Below are positions 1 to 6,615 of a stretch of DNA of 32,489 nucleotides, in pieces. This DNA is from Chryseobacterium gleum. Its GTDB lineage: Bacteria > Bacteroidota > Bacteroidia > Flavobacteriales_D > Sanyastnellaceae. Location of the stretch: the NCBI GenBank assembly GCA_945878835.1, contig CAMCUG010000001.1, positions 1-32,489 of the forward strand. The letters run 5' to 3'. The stretch's first letter is position 1. Each line of letters begins with the position of its first letter. The notes below the pieces were generated by a model, which made no database searches, had not been told where the DNA came from, and saw only the letters and a list, made by a program, of their open reading frames with translations. The position numbers and the translations under genes were made by a program.

Positions 1-2
1 TA

Positions 3-602
3 GAAATTCACGGTACAGCAGATGCAACGGTTCCGTATAATGGAAATCTTTTTATGGAAGCTATTCCAAATGTATTATCCTACTGGGTAAATTTCAATAA
101 TTGTAATACAACTCCAGTAGTCACTGATGTTCCAAATACGAATCTAACAGACGGATGCACTGCCGTTCATTACGTTTATTCCGGAGGAACCAATGGTGTT
201 GATGTTGAACATTATAAAATAATTGATGGCGGTCATACATGGCCAGGTTCAATATTTACAGTCGGTGTTACAAACTACGACTTCAATGCCTCAAAAAAGA
301 TATGGGAGTTCTTTATGCAATACGACATTAACGGAAGAATACAAGCCAATTCAGTTGCAGATTTGAATGCTGAAGATATTTCGATTTACCCCAATCCAAC
401 ATCCGATAAAATAGCGATTCAGGGATTTTCTCAAAAGCTAACGGCCGCAAACTGCAGTCTGTTTTCTGTGGAAGGAAAACAGTTCAACATTGATGTGCTT
501 GAGAACAACACACTTGATACAAGCAATCTGGAAAGCGGAGTGTACTTCGTTCGCATTTCAACGAAAGAGGGTTCTGCAACAGTTCAGTTTGTGAAAGTGT
601 AA
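3..602 (+). CDS. Secreted esterase/PHB depolymerase-like hydrolase with T9SS type A sorting domain (5' end outside window)
   Basis: The frame is already open at base 3, so the gene starts before the window and only about the last 199 codons are seen. The first visible residues contain HGTADATVPYNGN, the acid-residue loop typical of LpqC/polyhydroxybutyrate depolymerase-like alpha/beta hydrolases. The catalytic histidine is expected in GGHTWPG (around bases 228-248). The Ser nucleophile must lie upstream, outside the window. After the catalytic domain comes a C-terminal beta domain starting at YPNPTSDK and ending in GVYFVRISTKEG...VQFVKV, a T9SS type A sorting signal. This predicts export through the outer membrane and attachment to, or release from, the cell surface. 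The substrate is an ester, possibly feruloyl, acetyl or polyester, but the sequence does not say which. The ATG at 54 is internal and not a start. The gene converges on the CrtA-like gene across 41 bases. Confidence 0.85.
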   Translation, partial: EIHGTADATVPYNGNLFMEAIPNVLSYWVNFNNCNTTPVVTDVPNTNLTDGCTAVHYVYSGGTNGVDVEHYKIIDGGHTWPGSIFTVGVTNYDFNASKKIWEFFMQYDINGRIQANSVADLNAEDISIYPNPTSDKIAIQGFSQKLTAANCSLFSVEGKQFNIDVLENNTLDTSNLESGVYFVRISTKEGSATVQFVKV

Positions 603-643
603 TTCCTCATTCTTCGGGTCGTTAAACGTGCACCAATTGAATT

Positions 644-1351
644 TCATTCAGGCATTAATTCACTTGCGTTTTTCCCTTCCCAAATACCAACAAATTTGTA
701 GGGTACAAATCGCGCGAACATTTCTTCCTTGTACCAATTAAGCTTTCGCGTGAGGGTAACTACCTCGCGGTGTTTCGGATTTTTGTAGGCATAATCCATC
801 ATCTCTTTTTGGGTTTTCCAAATGCTAAGGGTTGCCTGTTGAATCAACGGCCACTCGCCAACACCAATGGATAAAACAAGGCCGTCATAACCGTCCAAGC
901 TTTGACTTACAGATCCCACGCGACTCCAAAAAGACCAAAGTTTTCTAAATCGAATTCTCGCTCTTGTTAAGACAATAATGGGCTTGTCCATTGCCAATTC
1001 AGCATTTTTTTGGAACGGTGTTCTGCCATCCCAAGTGCCGTGCACTTCAGCAGAATGCATGTAAACGGTCATGAACTCGCAACTTCGTTCTTGATATTCC
1101 TTAAAGAAGTTATTTTCAGAAAAAAAAGTTTTCGCTTGAATCTCAGACTCCCAAACACAAAGAAGGATATATGTTCCAAAATTAGGGATAGCGCTAAATC
1201 CATTTTTCGCACCTGAACCTAATATTTTGTAAAAGGCTAGTCCATCTATATTCTTTAGTTGATCATGCCCCAGTTGCATTTGCTTAAACGCCCACCATTT
1301 GTTTGCAGAAGTTTCTACTTTGAAAAAGATGCTTGTCGTTACTTGGCTCAT
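644..1351 (-). CDS. Spheroidene monooxygenase-like protein (CrtA family)
   Basis: This is a 235-residue protein matching the CrtA family of carotenoid ketolases in order and spacing of motifs: WAFKQMQLG near residue 20, FYKILGSGAKNGF near 40-52, a Trp-rich SIWKTQKEMMDYAYKNPKH stretch near 180, and the terminal NWYKEEMFARF..GIWEGK. In phototrophic proteobacteria CrtA inserts a keto group at C-2 of spheroidene. Non-phototrophic Bacteroidota carry homologues thought to modify carotenoids, and the true substrate here is unknown. No other carotenoid gene is adjacent, so the link to pigment is from family membership only. A photolyase lies two genes away, compatible with a light-protection theme but not proof of one. 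The ATG at 1351 follows a good Bacteroidota promoter by six bases, so the leader would be nearly absent. The length is close to that of the family. Confidence 0.8.
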   Translation of the reverse strand: MSQVTTSIFFKVETSANKWWAFKQMQLGHDQLKNIDGLAFYKILGSGAKNGFSAIPNFGTYILLCVWESEIQAKTFFSENNFFKEYQERSCEFMTVYMHSAEVHGTWDGRTPFQKNAELAMDKPIIVLTRARIRFRKLWSFWSRVGSVSQSLDGYDGLVLSIGVGEWPLIQQATLSIWKTQKEMMDYAYKNPKHREVVTLTRKLNWYKEEMFARFVPYKFVGIWEGKNASELMPE

Positions 1352-1357
1352 GTTATT

Positions 1358-1388
1358 CTAAAGTAGTTTGAAATACAACCTCTCTCAA
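1358..1388 (-). promoter_or_regulatory. Promoter of the CrtA-like gene
   Basis: On the minus strand TTG (1386-1388) is followed after 20 bases by TACTTTAG (1358-1365), seven of eight matches to the Bacteroidota -7 element TAnnTTTG. The start codon begins only six bases downstream. Confidence 0.5.
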
Positions 1389-1455
1389 TGAAAAATGTTC
1401 AAAGCTTCAAGGCCGCTCGCTATTCAAACCGTAATTGGTGATAGAACTTTTGCTG

Positions 1456-2427
1456 CTATACATTTCTGTTCAGAACACTAATCAACAATTTCCGGACAGT
1501 CTCCATTTCTTCGGCTTTGCTCGAGGCCACAAATAGAGTTAGACTTGCAAGTGCTTCGTTGCTGATAATGGTTTGTCCGGTCGAATTATATAGCAATCCA
1601 TTTCTCTCTAGAAACAAAAGAAAGCATGCAGCTGCTATACGTTTATTCCCATCTACAAAGGCGTGATTTTTCACAACGAGATATAACAACATAGAAGCTT
1701 TTTCTTCCAAAGTAGGGTAGACGTCCTGTTCTCCAAATCCTTGCTTAATCGTATTTACAGCACTATCGAAACCACCATCTTTTTCTTTGCCGAAAACATC
1801 TGAATTAAATTCTGCACGCATGAGTTCAACCAACTCCATGTATTCCGCCTGCGCTGGGTAGTTTGCAGTTTTTGTATGAATCCCCTTGGCATCTAAAGCT
1901 TCATGGTCATAATCATCTAAGAGTTGTAATCCAATACTAAACTGATTCAACCAGCCGAAGTCTTCTGCGATAGCTTTTTCTTCAATAGCTCTGCTCAGAA
2001 TGCGGATTCCGTCGTGAAGCACTTGTATTTCCTTGTTCTTTTGCTCCAATCGTTTCTCATTAATTGCAACTCCTTCGATTAAATAATCTTTCAATCGTTT
2101 AGTAGCCCATTGACGGAATTGGGTTCCTCTTTTTGAGTTAACACGGTATCCAACAGACAGTATTGCATCCAGGTTGTAATAATCGATTTCTCTTTTTACT
2201 TCACGTTTTGCTTCAATTTGAACTGTTGCATTTTTTGCAACAGTTGAATTTCTGTCAAGCTCACCCTCATTGTAAATATTGTTCAAGTGTCTTGAAATCA
2301 CGGATTTATCTTTCTCAAATAAACTTGAAATCTGATTCAAATTGAGCCAAAATGTTTCTCCCACAAAATGAACTTCGAGCTGAGTTAATCCGTCGGCGGA
2401 TGCGTAAATTTCTATCTTATTCTCCAT
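1456..2427 (-). CDS. RhuM/Fic-DOC fusion protein
   Basis: I place the start at the ATG at 2427 because AAAGGA lies just upstream, the only convincing ribosome site nearby. This gives 323 residues; an upstream extension to 2505 is open but unsupported. Residues about 1-125 match the virulence RhuM family, with a winged-helix-like segment (FEKDKSVISRHLNNIYNEGEL) and the conserved YYNLDAILSVGYRVNSKRG..FRQWAT. A charged linker follows (about 125-160). Residues about 190-300 form a Fic/DOC domain with an intact catalytic loop HAFVDGNKR at about 255-263, closest to Doc-type loops. Fic enzymes transfer AMP or, for Doc, phosphate to protein targets; target and donor here cannot be read from sequence. 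No antitoxin gene of Phd type is adjacent and no clear (S/T)xxxE(G/N) inhibitory motif is seen, so self-inhibition through the RhuM half is possible but inferred. The architecture is known in many bacteria and is often mobile. Confidence 0.88.
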   Translation of the reverse strand: MENKIEIYASADGLTQLEVHFVGETFWLNLNQISSLFEKDKSVISRHLNNIYNEGELDRNSTVAKNATVQIEAKREVKREIDYYNLDAILSVGYRVNSKRGTQFRQWATKRLKDYLIEGVAINEKRLEQKNKEIQVLHDGIRILSRAIEEKAIAEDFGWLNQFSIGLQLLDDYDHEALDAKGIHTKTANYPAQAEYMELVELMRAEFNSDVFGKEKDGGFDSAVNTIKQGFGEQDVYPTLEEKASMLLYLVVKNHAFVDGNKRIAAACFLLFLERNGLLYNSTGQTIISNEALASLTLFVASSKAEEMETVRKLLISVLNRNV

Positions 2428-2488
2428 AATATTGATTCCTTTAAAGTGATTTTCTAATTGTGTGAATAGCTTGATCAAGCCATTCAAA

Positions 2489-2541
2489 AATACCAATCTT
2501 AACACACAATTCCGAATTAAGATTTCAACAGAATTGGTATT
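2489..2541. repeat. Interrupted inverted repeat upstream of the RhuM-Fic gene
   Basis: The left arm AATACCAATCTTAA (2489-2502) is repeated in inverted order on the right as TTAAGATT (2517-2524) and TTGGTATT (2534-2541), separated by a nine-base insertion. Between the arms lies the palindrome AATTCCGAATT (2509-2519). It sits 60-115 bases upstream of the RhuM-Fic start and could be an operator or the end of a transferred segment. Confidence 0.5.
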
Positions 2542-2667
2542 GATTATCAGTGTTTAAGCTTGCAGTCGAGGAGCTGTGATTGCTCTTAAGTGAGCATGAA
2601 TCATTTTGAAAAGGTGTGATCGAACTTTTACTTTCAATACTTGTTCATTTATAAAAATTAAACATCT

Positions 2668-4140
2668 GTGCGAGCGATAAATGTAGTTTGGTTGAAGCGC
2701 GATTTGAGGTTCGTAGATCACGAGCCGCTCTTTCATGCGCAATGTGCCGAATTGCCATTTGTTCTGCTTTACATCTTCGAACCTTCAGTCATGAATCATC
2801 ACGATTCAGATGTGCGTCATTGGCGATTCGTTCACGAGTCGTTGTTGGATCTGAATAAGCAGCTGACTCCCTTCAACAAACACATTGAAATCTTTCACGA
2901 TGAAGCCATGAATGTGTTCGAAGAACTGACTTTGAACTTCAACATACAAACTGTTTTTTCTTCGCAAGAATCGGGAACCCGTTTGACATACGAGCGCGAC
3001 ATTCTAATGGCTGAATTCCTTCAATCCAAAAATATTCAATGGAACGAATTTCAAACCAACGGCGTTGTTCGAAGACTGAAGTCTCGTCCGCAATGGCCGA
3101 AGATGTGGGAAGAAACCATGCGAGCGCCTTCCTTCAACATTCAGTTAGATACACTTCAAGTTTTTAATTTCAATCAGGAAATTAATTTTCATTCAAATCG
3201 AAATTCCCTTCCAACAGAAATTACAGAACGCAATCCAAATTTTCAACCCGGCGGAGAATCGTGGGCTTGGAAATACCTCAAGAATTTCATTGCTGAGCGA
3301 AGCGTGAATTACAGCAAACACATCAGCAGTCCTTCGCTCAGTCGGAAAGGCTGCAGTCGTCTTTCGCCCTACTTGGCCTATGGCAACATAAGCATGCGAA
3401 CGGTTTATCAATTCACCGTTCAACATTATCAGACATCTACGAACAAACGTGCGCTTTCGAATTTCATTTCGCGTTTGCATTGGCATTGCCACTTCATTCA
3501 AAAATTTGAAACGGAGTGTCGATATGAAATAGAGAACATCAATCGAGCCTACAACGTCTTGGTTAAGCCGAAGAACGAAGTGTACATAAAAGCATGGCAG
3601 GAGGGAATGACGGGCGTTCCACTAGTAGATGCGTGTATGCGTTGTTTGAAGGAAACGGGATACATCAACTTCCGGATGCGAGCGATGGTGGTGTCGTTTT
3701 TCGTTTTCAACTTGTGGCAAGACTGGCGTGAGCTTCATTTTTTAGCGCGCATGTTTCTCGATTACGAACCAGGTATTCACTATCCGCAAATTCAAATGCA
3801 AAGCGGAACAACAGGAATCAACACCATTCGCATTTACAATCCGATCATGAACTCAGAGAAGCACGATGCCAACGGTGACTTCATTAAGCAATGGATTCCT
3901 GAATTACGAAACATTCCAGAAGCCTTTATTCACGAGCCGCACAAACTTTCGGTCATTGAGCAAGAAATGTATGGTTGTGTCATTGGAAAAGACTATCCTG
4001 CACCCATTGTCGATGTGGAAGAAACTCGGAAGCACGCGAGTGAAATCGTGTGGAGTTTCAGAAAGAAAGATGAAGTGAAGGTGGAAGGAAAGCGTATTTT
4101 GAAGACGCATGTGAGTCGGAGGAATGCGAAAAGCAAATAA
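2668..4140 (+). CDS. Photolyase/cryptochrome family protein with atypical FAD domain
   Basis: This is a 490-residue protein starting at a GTG; an in-frame stop lies three codons upstream, so no longer start exists. The N-terminus VVWLKRDLRFVDHEPL is the Rossmann-like antenna domain of DNA photolyases (residues about 3-130). The helical FAD domain (about 200-450) shows SRLSPYLAYGNIS (230-242), AWQEGMTGVPLVDACMR (309-325), FRMRAMVVSFF (335-345) and RIYNPIMNSEKHD..GDFIKQWIPEL (388-413). The family repairs UV-induced pyrimidine dimers with blue light or acts as a light sensor. Compared with the E. coli enzyme from memory, only the middle Trp of the electron-transfer triad (W353) is kept; the WQW segment is replaced by QIQ and the FAD-contacting Asn region by IHY (370-372). 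I recall bacterial relatives with the same IHY..QMQSGTTGIN signature, so this is probably a subfamily rather than a damaged gene. Repair activity should not be assumed. Confidence 0.9.
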   Translation: MRAINVVWLKRDLRFVDHEPLFHAQCAELPFVLLYIFEPSVMNHHDSDVRHWRFVHESLLDLNKQLTPFNKHIEIFHDEAMNVFEELTLNFNIQTVFSSQESGTRLTYERDILMAEFLQSKNIQWNEFQTNGVVRRLKSRPQWPKMWEETMRAPSFNIQLDTLQVFNFNQEINFHSNRNSLPTEITERNPNFQPGGESWAWKYLKNFIAERSVNYSKHISSPSLSRKGCSRLSPYLAYGNISMRTVYQFTVQHYQTSTNKRALSNFISRLHWHCHFIQKFETECRYEIENINRAYNVLVKPKNEVYIKAWQEGMTGVPLVDACMRCLKETGYINFRMRAMVVSFFVFNLWQDWRELHFLARMFLDYEPGIHYPQIQMQSGTTGINTIRIYNPIMNSEKHDANGDFIKQWIPELRNIPEAFIHEPHKLSVIEQEMYGCVIGKDYPAPIVDVEETRKHASEIVWSFRKKDEVKVEGKRILKTHVSRRNAKSK

Positions 4141-4234
4141 TTGAAAAGCTTCATTCTATTTTATCGTTCAGATTTTGAACAATTAAATACCTCTTTTCTT
4201 TTATAATGCTAATGAGCGCGAACAGTGTTTCCGC

Positions 4235-4252
4235 GATTGATTCCTATCAATC
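4235..4252. repeat. Small hairpin between convergent genes
   Basis: GATTGAT (4235-4241), a four-base loop and ATCAATC (4246-4252) form a perfect 7-bp stem just after the lysine-rich minus-strand gene. No T-tract follows on either strand, so it may stabilise a 3' end rather than terminate transcription. Confidence 0.3.
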
Positions 4253-4262
4253 ACATGAAAGC

Positions 4263-4367
4263 TTAGTCGTACTTCGGCTTCTTGTCGCGCTTTTCAGCTT
4301 TCTTTTCTTTAGCTGTTTTGGTAGGAACTTTTTTCTCTTCCTTTTTAACGTCTTTTCCTTTTCCCAT
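4263..4367 (-). CDS. Lysine-rich microprotein (34 residues)
   Basis: On the minus strand an ATG at 4367 opens a 34-codon frame ending in TAA at 4263-4265. It is shorter than usual ORF cut-offs. The product begins MGKGKDVKKEEKK and ends KRDKKPKYD, with 14 lysines in 34 residues balanced by Glu and Asp; there is no signal peptide or membrane segment. The first residues recall the MGKGDKK opening of ribosomal protein bTHX, but the rest, in particular the bTHX GSYG region, does not fit, so I do not call it that. A role binding RNA or the ribosome is only a guess from charge. It lies alone between the photolyase (convergent) and the cupin gene (same strand, 46 bases upstream). There is no Shine-Dalgarno sequence. 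The reading frame is clean, with uninterrupted lysine codons using both AAA and AAG. Confidence 0.5.
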   Translation of the reverse strand: MGKGKDVKKEEKKVPTKTAKEKKAEKRDKKPKYD

Positions 4368-4413
4368 GATGTGTGTTATTAATGGTTAATGTTTCAAATT
4401 TAAGGTGAAATTT

Positions 4414-4836
4414 TTACTTCAACTCAAAATCTTTAAAATCGAATCCAGGACTGACTTGACAACCCACTAGACAAAACTCTGAATGCTCCGCCAATCGGGC
4501 GCCAAACCAAATGCCTGCGGGCACAACGTGCTGTAGCACATCGCCATTCAAAAGGTCTTTCCCAAGTCTTGTTATTTTTTCATTTCCATTCGAATCGAGT
4601 TCAATAATTTCCAATGTTTGCCCGTCATGAAAATACCAAATCTCGTCGCTCTTAATGCGATGAAGTGCAGAGGTCTGTCCTTTTTCAAGAAGAAAATAAA
4701 TACTGGTGCAGATAGAGCGCTCTCCATCAAATCCAGTGAATTGAAAAGATTCCGCGCTTCGGAAGTTTTCTTTGTAATAACCACCCTCAGGATGCGGGAG
4801 CATTTGAAGCTGTTCTATGTAATGTTTAGAAGTCAT
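4414..4836 (-). CDS. Cupin domain protein, DUF985 family
   Basis: This 140-residue protein belongs to the DUF985 (Cupin_5) family. Visible marks are LPHPEGGYYKENFRS near the N-terminus, then RSICTSIYFLLEKGQTSALHRIKSDEIWYFHDGQ (about 40-73), which is the first cupin motif with its histidines and glutamate, and VPAGIWFGA (about 105-113), the second motif. The fold is a small beta barrel that may bind a sugar or metal; the function of the family is not settled. It is cytoplasmic, with no signal peptide. It is divergent from the DUF4836 gene, and the two promoters overlap in the 78 bases between them. Confidence 0.88.
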   Translation of the reverse strand: MTSKHYIEQLQMLPHPEGGYYKENFRSAESFQFTGFDGERSICTSIYFLLEKGQTSALHRIKSDEIWYFHDGQTLEIIELDSNGNEKITRLGKDLLNGDVLQHVVPAGIWFGARLAEHSEFCLVGCQVSPGFDFKDFELK

Positions 4837-4854
4837 ACTGGTAGTAGTCTAGGT

Positions 4855-4886
4855 CAAATATATTGCTCAAATTTATTGCAAGTCAA
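4855..4886 (-). promoter_or_regulatory. Promoter of the cupin gene
   Basis: On the minus strand TTG, part of TTTTG (4884-4888), is followed after 21 bases by TATATTTG (4855-4862), a perfect TAnnTTTG. The start codon lies 18 bases downstream of the element. Confidence 0.6.
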
Positions 4887-4907
4887 AATGAGAATGGCTT
4901 AAATTTG
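4876..4907 (+). promoter_or_regulatory. Promoter of the DUF4836 gene, overlapping the divergent cupin promoter
   Basis: TTG (4876-4878), a 21-base spacer and TAAATTTG (4900-4907), a perfect TAnnTTTG. The ATG is only seven bases further on, so the mRNA would have almost no leader. The -33 regions of the two divergent promoters interleave. Confidence 0.6.
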
Positions 4908-4914
4908 CTTCATA

Positions 4915-6615
4915 ATGAAAAAGTCTGTAAAATTAGGATTTATAATCGGTGGGACCTCTCTCGTTCTTGGTCTGGCCGCATTGTTCTGGTATCTGGGAAT
5001 GTCGAACAACAACCGTCTCATTTCAAAAATCCCAAAGGATGCTGCAATGGTTTTCAAAGCCGATTTGAAAAGTCTAGCCGATAAGGCAGAGTTTAAGCAA
5101 TGGAAAGATTTAGCCATGTTTGATAAACTAGATGGCGATGAAGGTGTGTTCAAAGACATTTTAGATAACCCGAAAAAAAGTGGTGTGAACTTTTTGCAAA
5201 ATGCATACGGATTCATGGGTAAAGGAGATGAAATGTTCGGTGGAATTGTTTTCGGAATTAAAGACGCGAAAGATTTTGAAGAAACAGTAAAGAGCATCGA
5301 TAGCGATATTGAAGTCGAAAAGACCGACGGCATTTACACTGCTGAAGTCGACAAGAACGATGTTGCTTTAGTTTGGGACAAGAATGTGGCTCTTCTCTAT
5401 TTCAGAGGCGATGACGACATTATAGAAAAAGCGAAGCAAGCCTTTACTCAAGATGAGGACATGAGCATGCTTGAAATGGATAATTACATGGAGTTTGAAT
5501 CTCTGGATGCCGATTTAGGCATGTACATGAACATGAAGGGGTTTCAGGAGTTAGCCAGTGAAATGGGCGGAGGAATTAAGAATCAATTCAAGTCTATGGA
5601 AAAAGCAGAGAGTATCGGCATGACCATGCTTTTTGAAGATGAGCAAATGCTTGTAGACGCTACTTATTATCCGGTTGAAGGTGCTACTCCGGAAGAGATT
5701 TCAATGATGAAAGAAGAAGGTATTTCGGCTGATTTAATGAAATTAATTTCTCCGACAACGCCGAAGGGATATTACGCCGCTAACATGGATTTTGATAAAA
5801 TTCTAGGCCTTTATCCGCAAATAAACGAAGAGATGATGAAGGACGGGTTTTCAATTGATGAATTCAAAAATGGATTGAATGGAGAAATGACTTTGTCATT
5901 AATCGATGTGAAGAATGTTCAGAAAATTCGCGAAGTGGCAGATTACGACAATTGGGAACCTTACGGATTTTATGATACTCCGGTTCCGATGAAAATGGAC
6001 ACGACTTACGAGCTTTCACCAATTTATAAAATCAACTTAGGACTGAAGGACAAAGGAATTATTGAAAATCTCATTGCGAGATTCGTTGCGAAGATGAATG
6101 AGCCAGTTGTGACCGAAGAAATGGTTGATATGGAAAATTTAATGAAGTCGAGCTTTGACTCCTACATGACACCATATGACAACTTAGTGGAAGAAATCGA
6201 AGAACCGAAAATAAAGCGTTACCAATACAATGGACTTGAAGTGATGGAAGCAGAAGATGTTAAGCTGTTTTACAAATTCGAGGGTAATTATCTTTCTATT
6301 TCGAATGATGAATCGGCTTTCGCATCACAAGGTTTCTCTTGGGACGATGAGCTCGAAGAAATGTTAACAGAGAGCCCTGGTTCAGGATACATGGACTTGA
6401 ACTATAAGAATTATCCCGATATTGAAAGGGAAAATGCAAGAGATGTACAAGAGGCAAAAAGCTTCTTAGAGATGCTAGACAACATGAAATTTTCATCGGA
6501 TGGAATGACGGTTCATTTCGAAATGAATTTCACCGACAGCCCCGATCACATTCTATGGCGCATGATGAAAACCATGGACGCCCAAGGTTCAAATAACGGA
6601 AGAGACTACAATTAA
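4915..6615 (+). CDS. DUF4836-like membrane-anchored envelope protein
   Basis: This is a 566-residue protein. Residues about 7-27 form one hydrophobic segment (LGFIIGGTSLVLGLAALFWYLG) after a short basic start, so it is an uncleaved anchor or signal; the rest would face the periplasm. The opening NRLISKIPKDAAMVFKADLKSL is the hallmark of DUF4836 proteins in Bacteroidota, whose function is unknown. The soluble part is strongly acidic and rich in methionine (several MM and MxM runs between residues about 180 and 330). It has repeated patterns in which a short beta strand precedes an acidic helix, for example YMDLNYKNYPDI near the end. The stop codon overlaps that of the opposing DUF4403 gene by four bases. 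I assign the family with fair confidence and no activity. Confidence 0.72.
   Translation: MKKSVKLGFIIGGTSLVLGLAALFWYLGMSNNNRLISKIPKDAAMVFKADLKSLADKAEFKQWKDLAMFDKLDGDEGVFKDILDNPKKSGVNFLQNAYGFMGKGDEMFGGIVFGIKDAKDFEETVKSIDSDIEVEKTDGIYTAEVDKNDVALVWDKNVALLYFRGDDDIIEKAKQAFTQDEDMSMLEMDNYMEFESLDADLGMYMNMKGFQELASEMGGGIKNQFKSMEKAESIGMTMLFEDEQMLVDATYYPVEGATPEEISMMKEEGISADLMKLISPTTPKGYYAANMDFDKILGLYPQINEEMMKDGFSIDEFKNGLNGEMTLSLIDVKNVQKIREVADYDNWEPYGFYDTPVPMKMDTTYELSPIYKINLGLKDKGIIENLIARFVAKMNEPVVTEEMVDMENLMKSSFDSYMTPYDNLVEEIEEPKIKRYQYNGLEVMEAEDVKLFYKFEGNYLSISNDESAFASQGFSWDDELEEMLTESPGSGYMDLNYKNYPDIERENARDVQEAKSFLEMLDNMKFSSDGMTVHFEMNFTDSPDHILWRMMKTMDAQGSNNGRDYN

Noticed and set aside
54..602. A complete 182-residue gene starting at ATG 54
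   Set aside because: The frame is open to the window edge and the upstream residues contain part of the esterase active-site region, so the ATG is internal.
1456..4140. A defence or toxin-antitoxin island around the RhuM-Fic gene
   Set aside because: Neighbours are a carotenoid-type oxygenase and a photolyase; there is no antitoxin, nuclease, methylase or other defence gene. Only the single gene can be supported.
4263..4367. Ribosomal protein bTHX for the lysine-rich microprotein
   Set aside because: Only the first residues resemble it; the remainder is a Lys/Glu-rich stretch without the conserved GSYG region.
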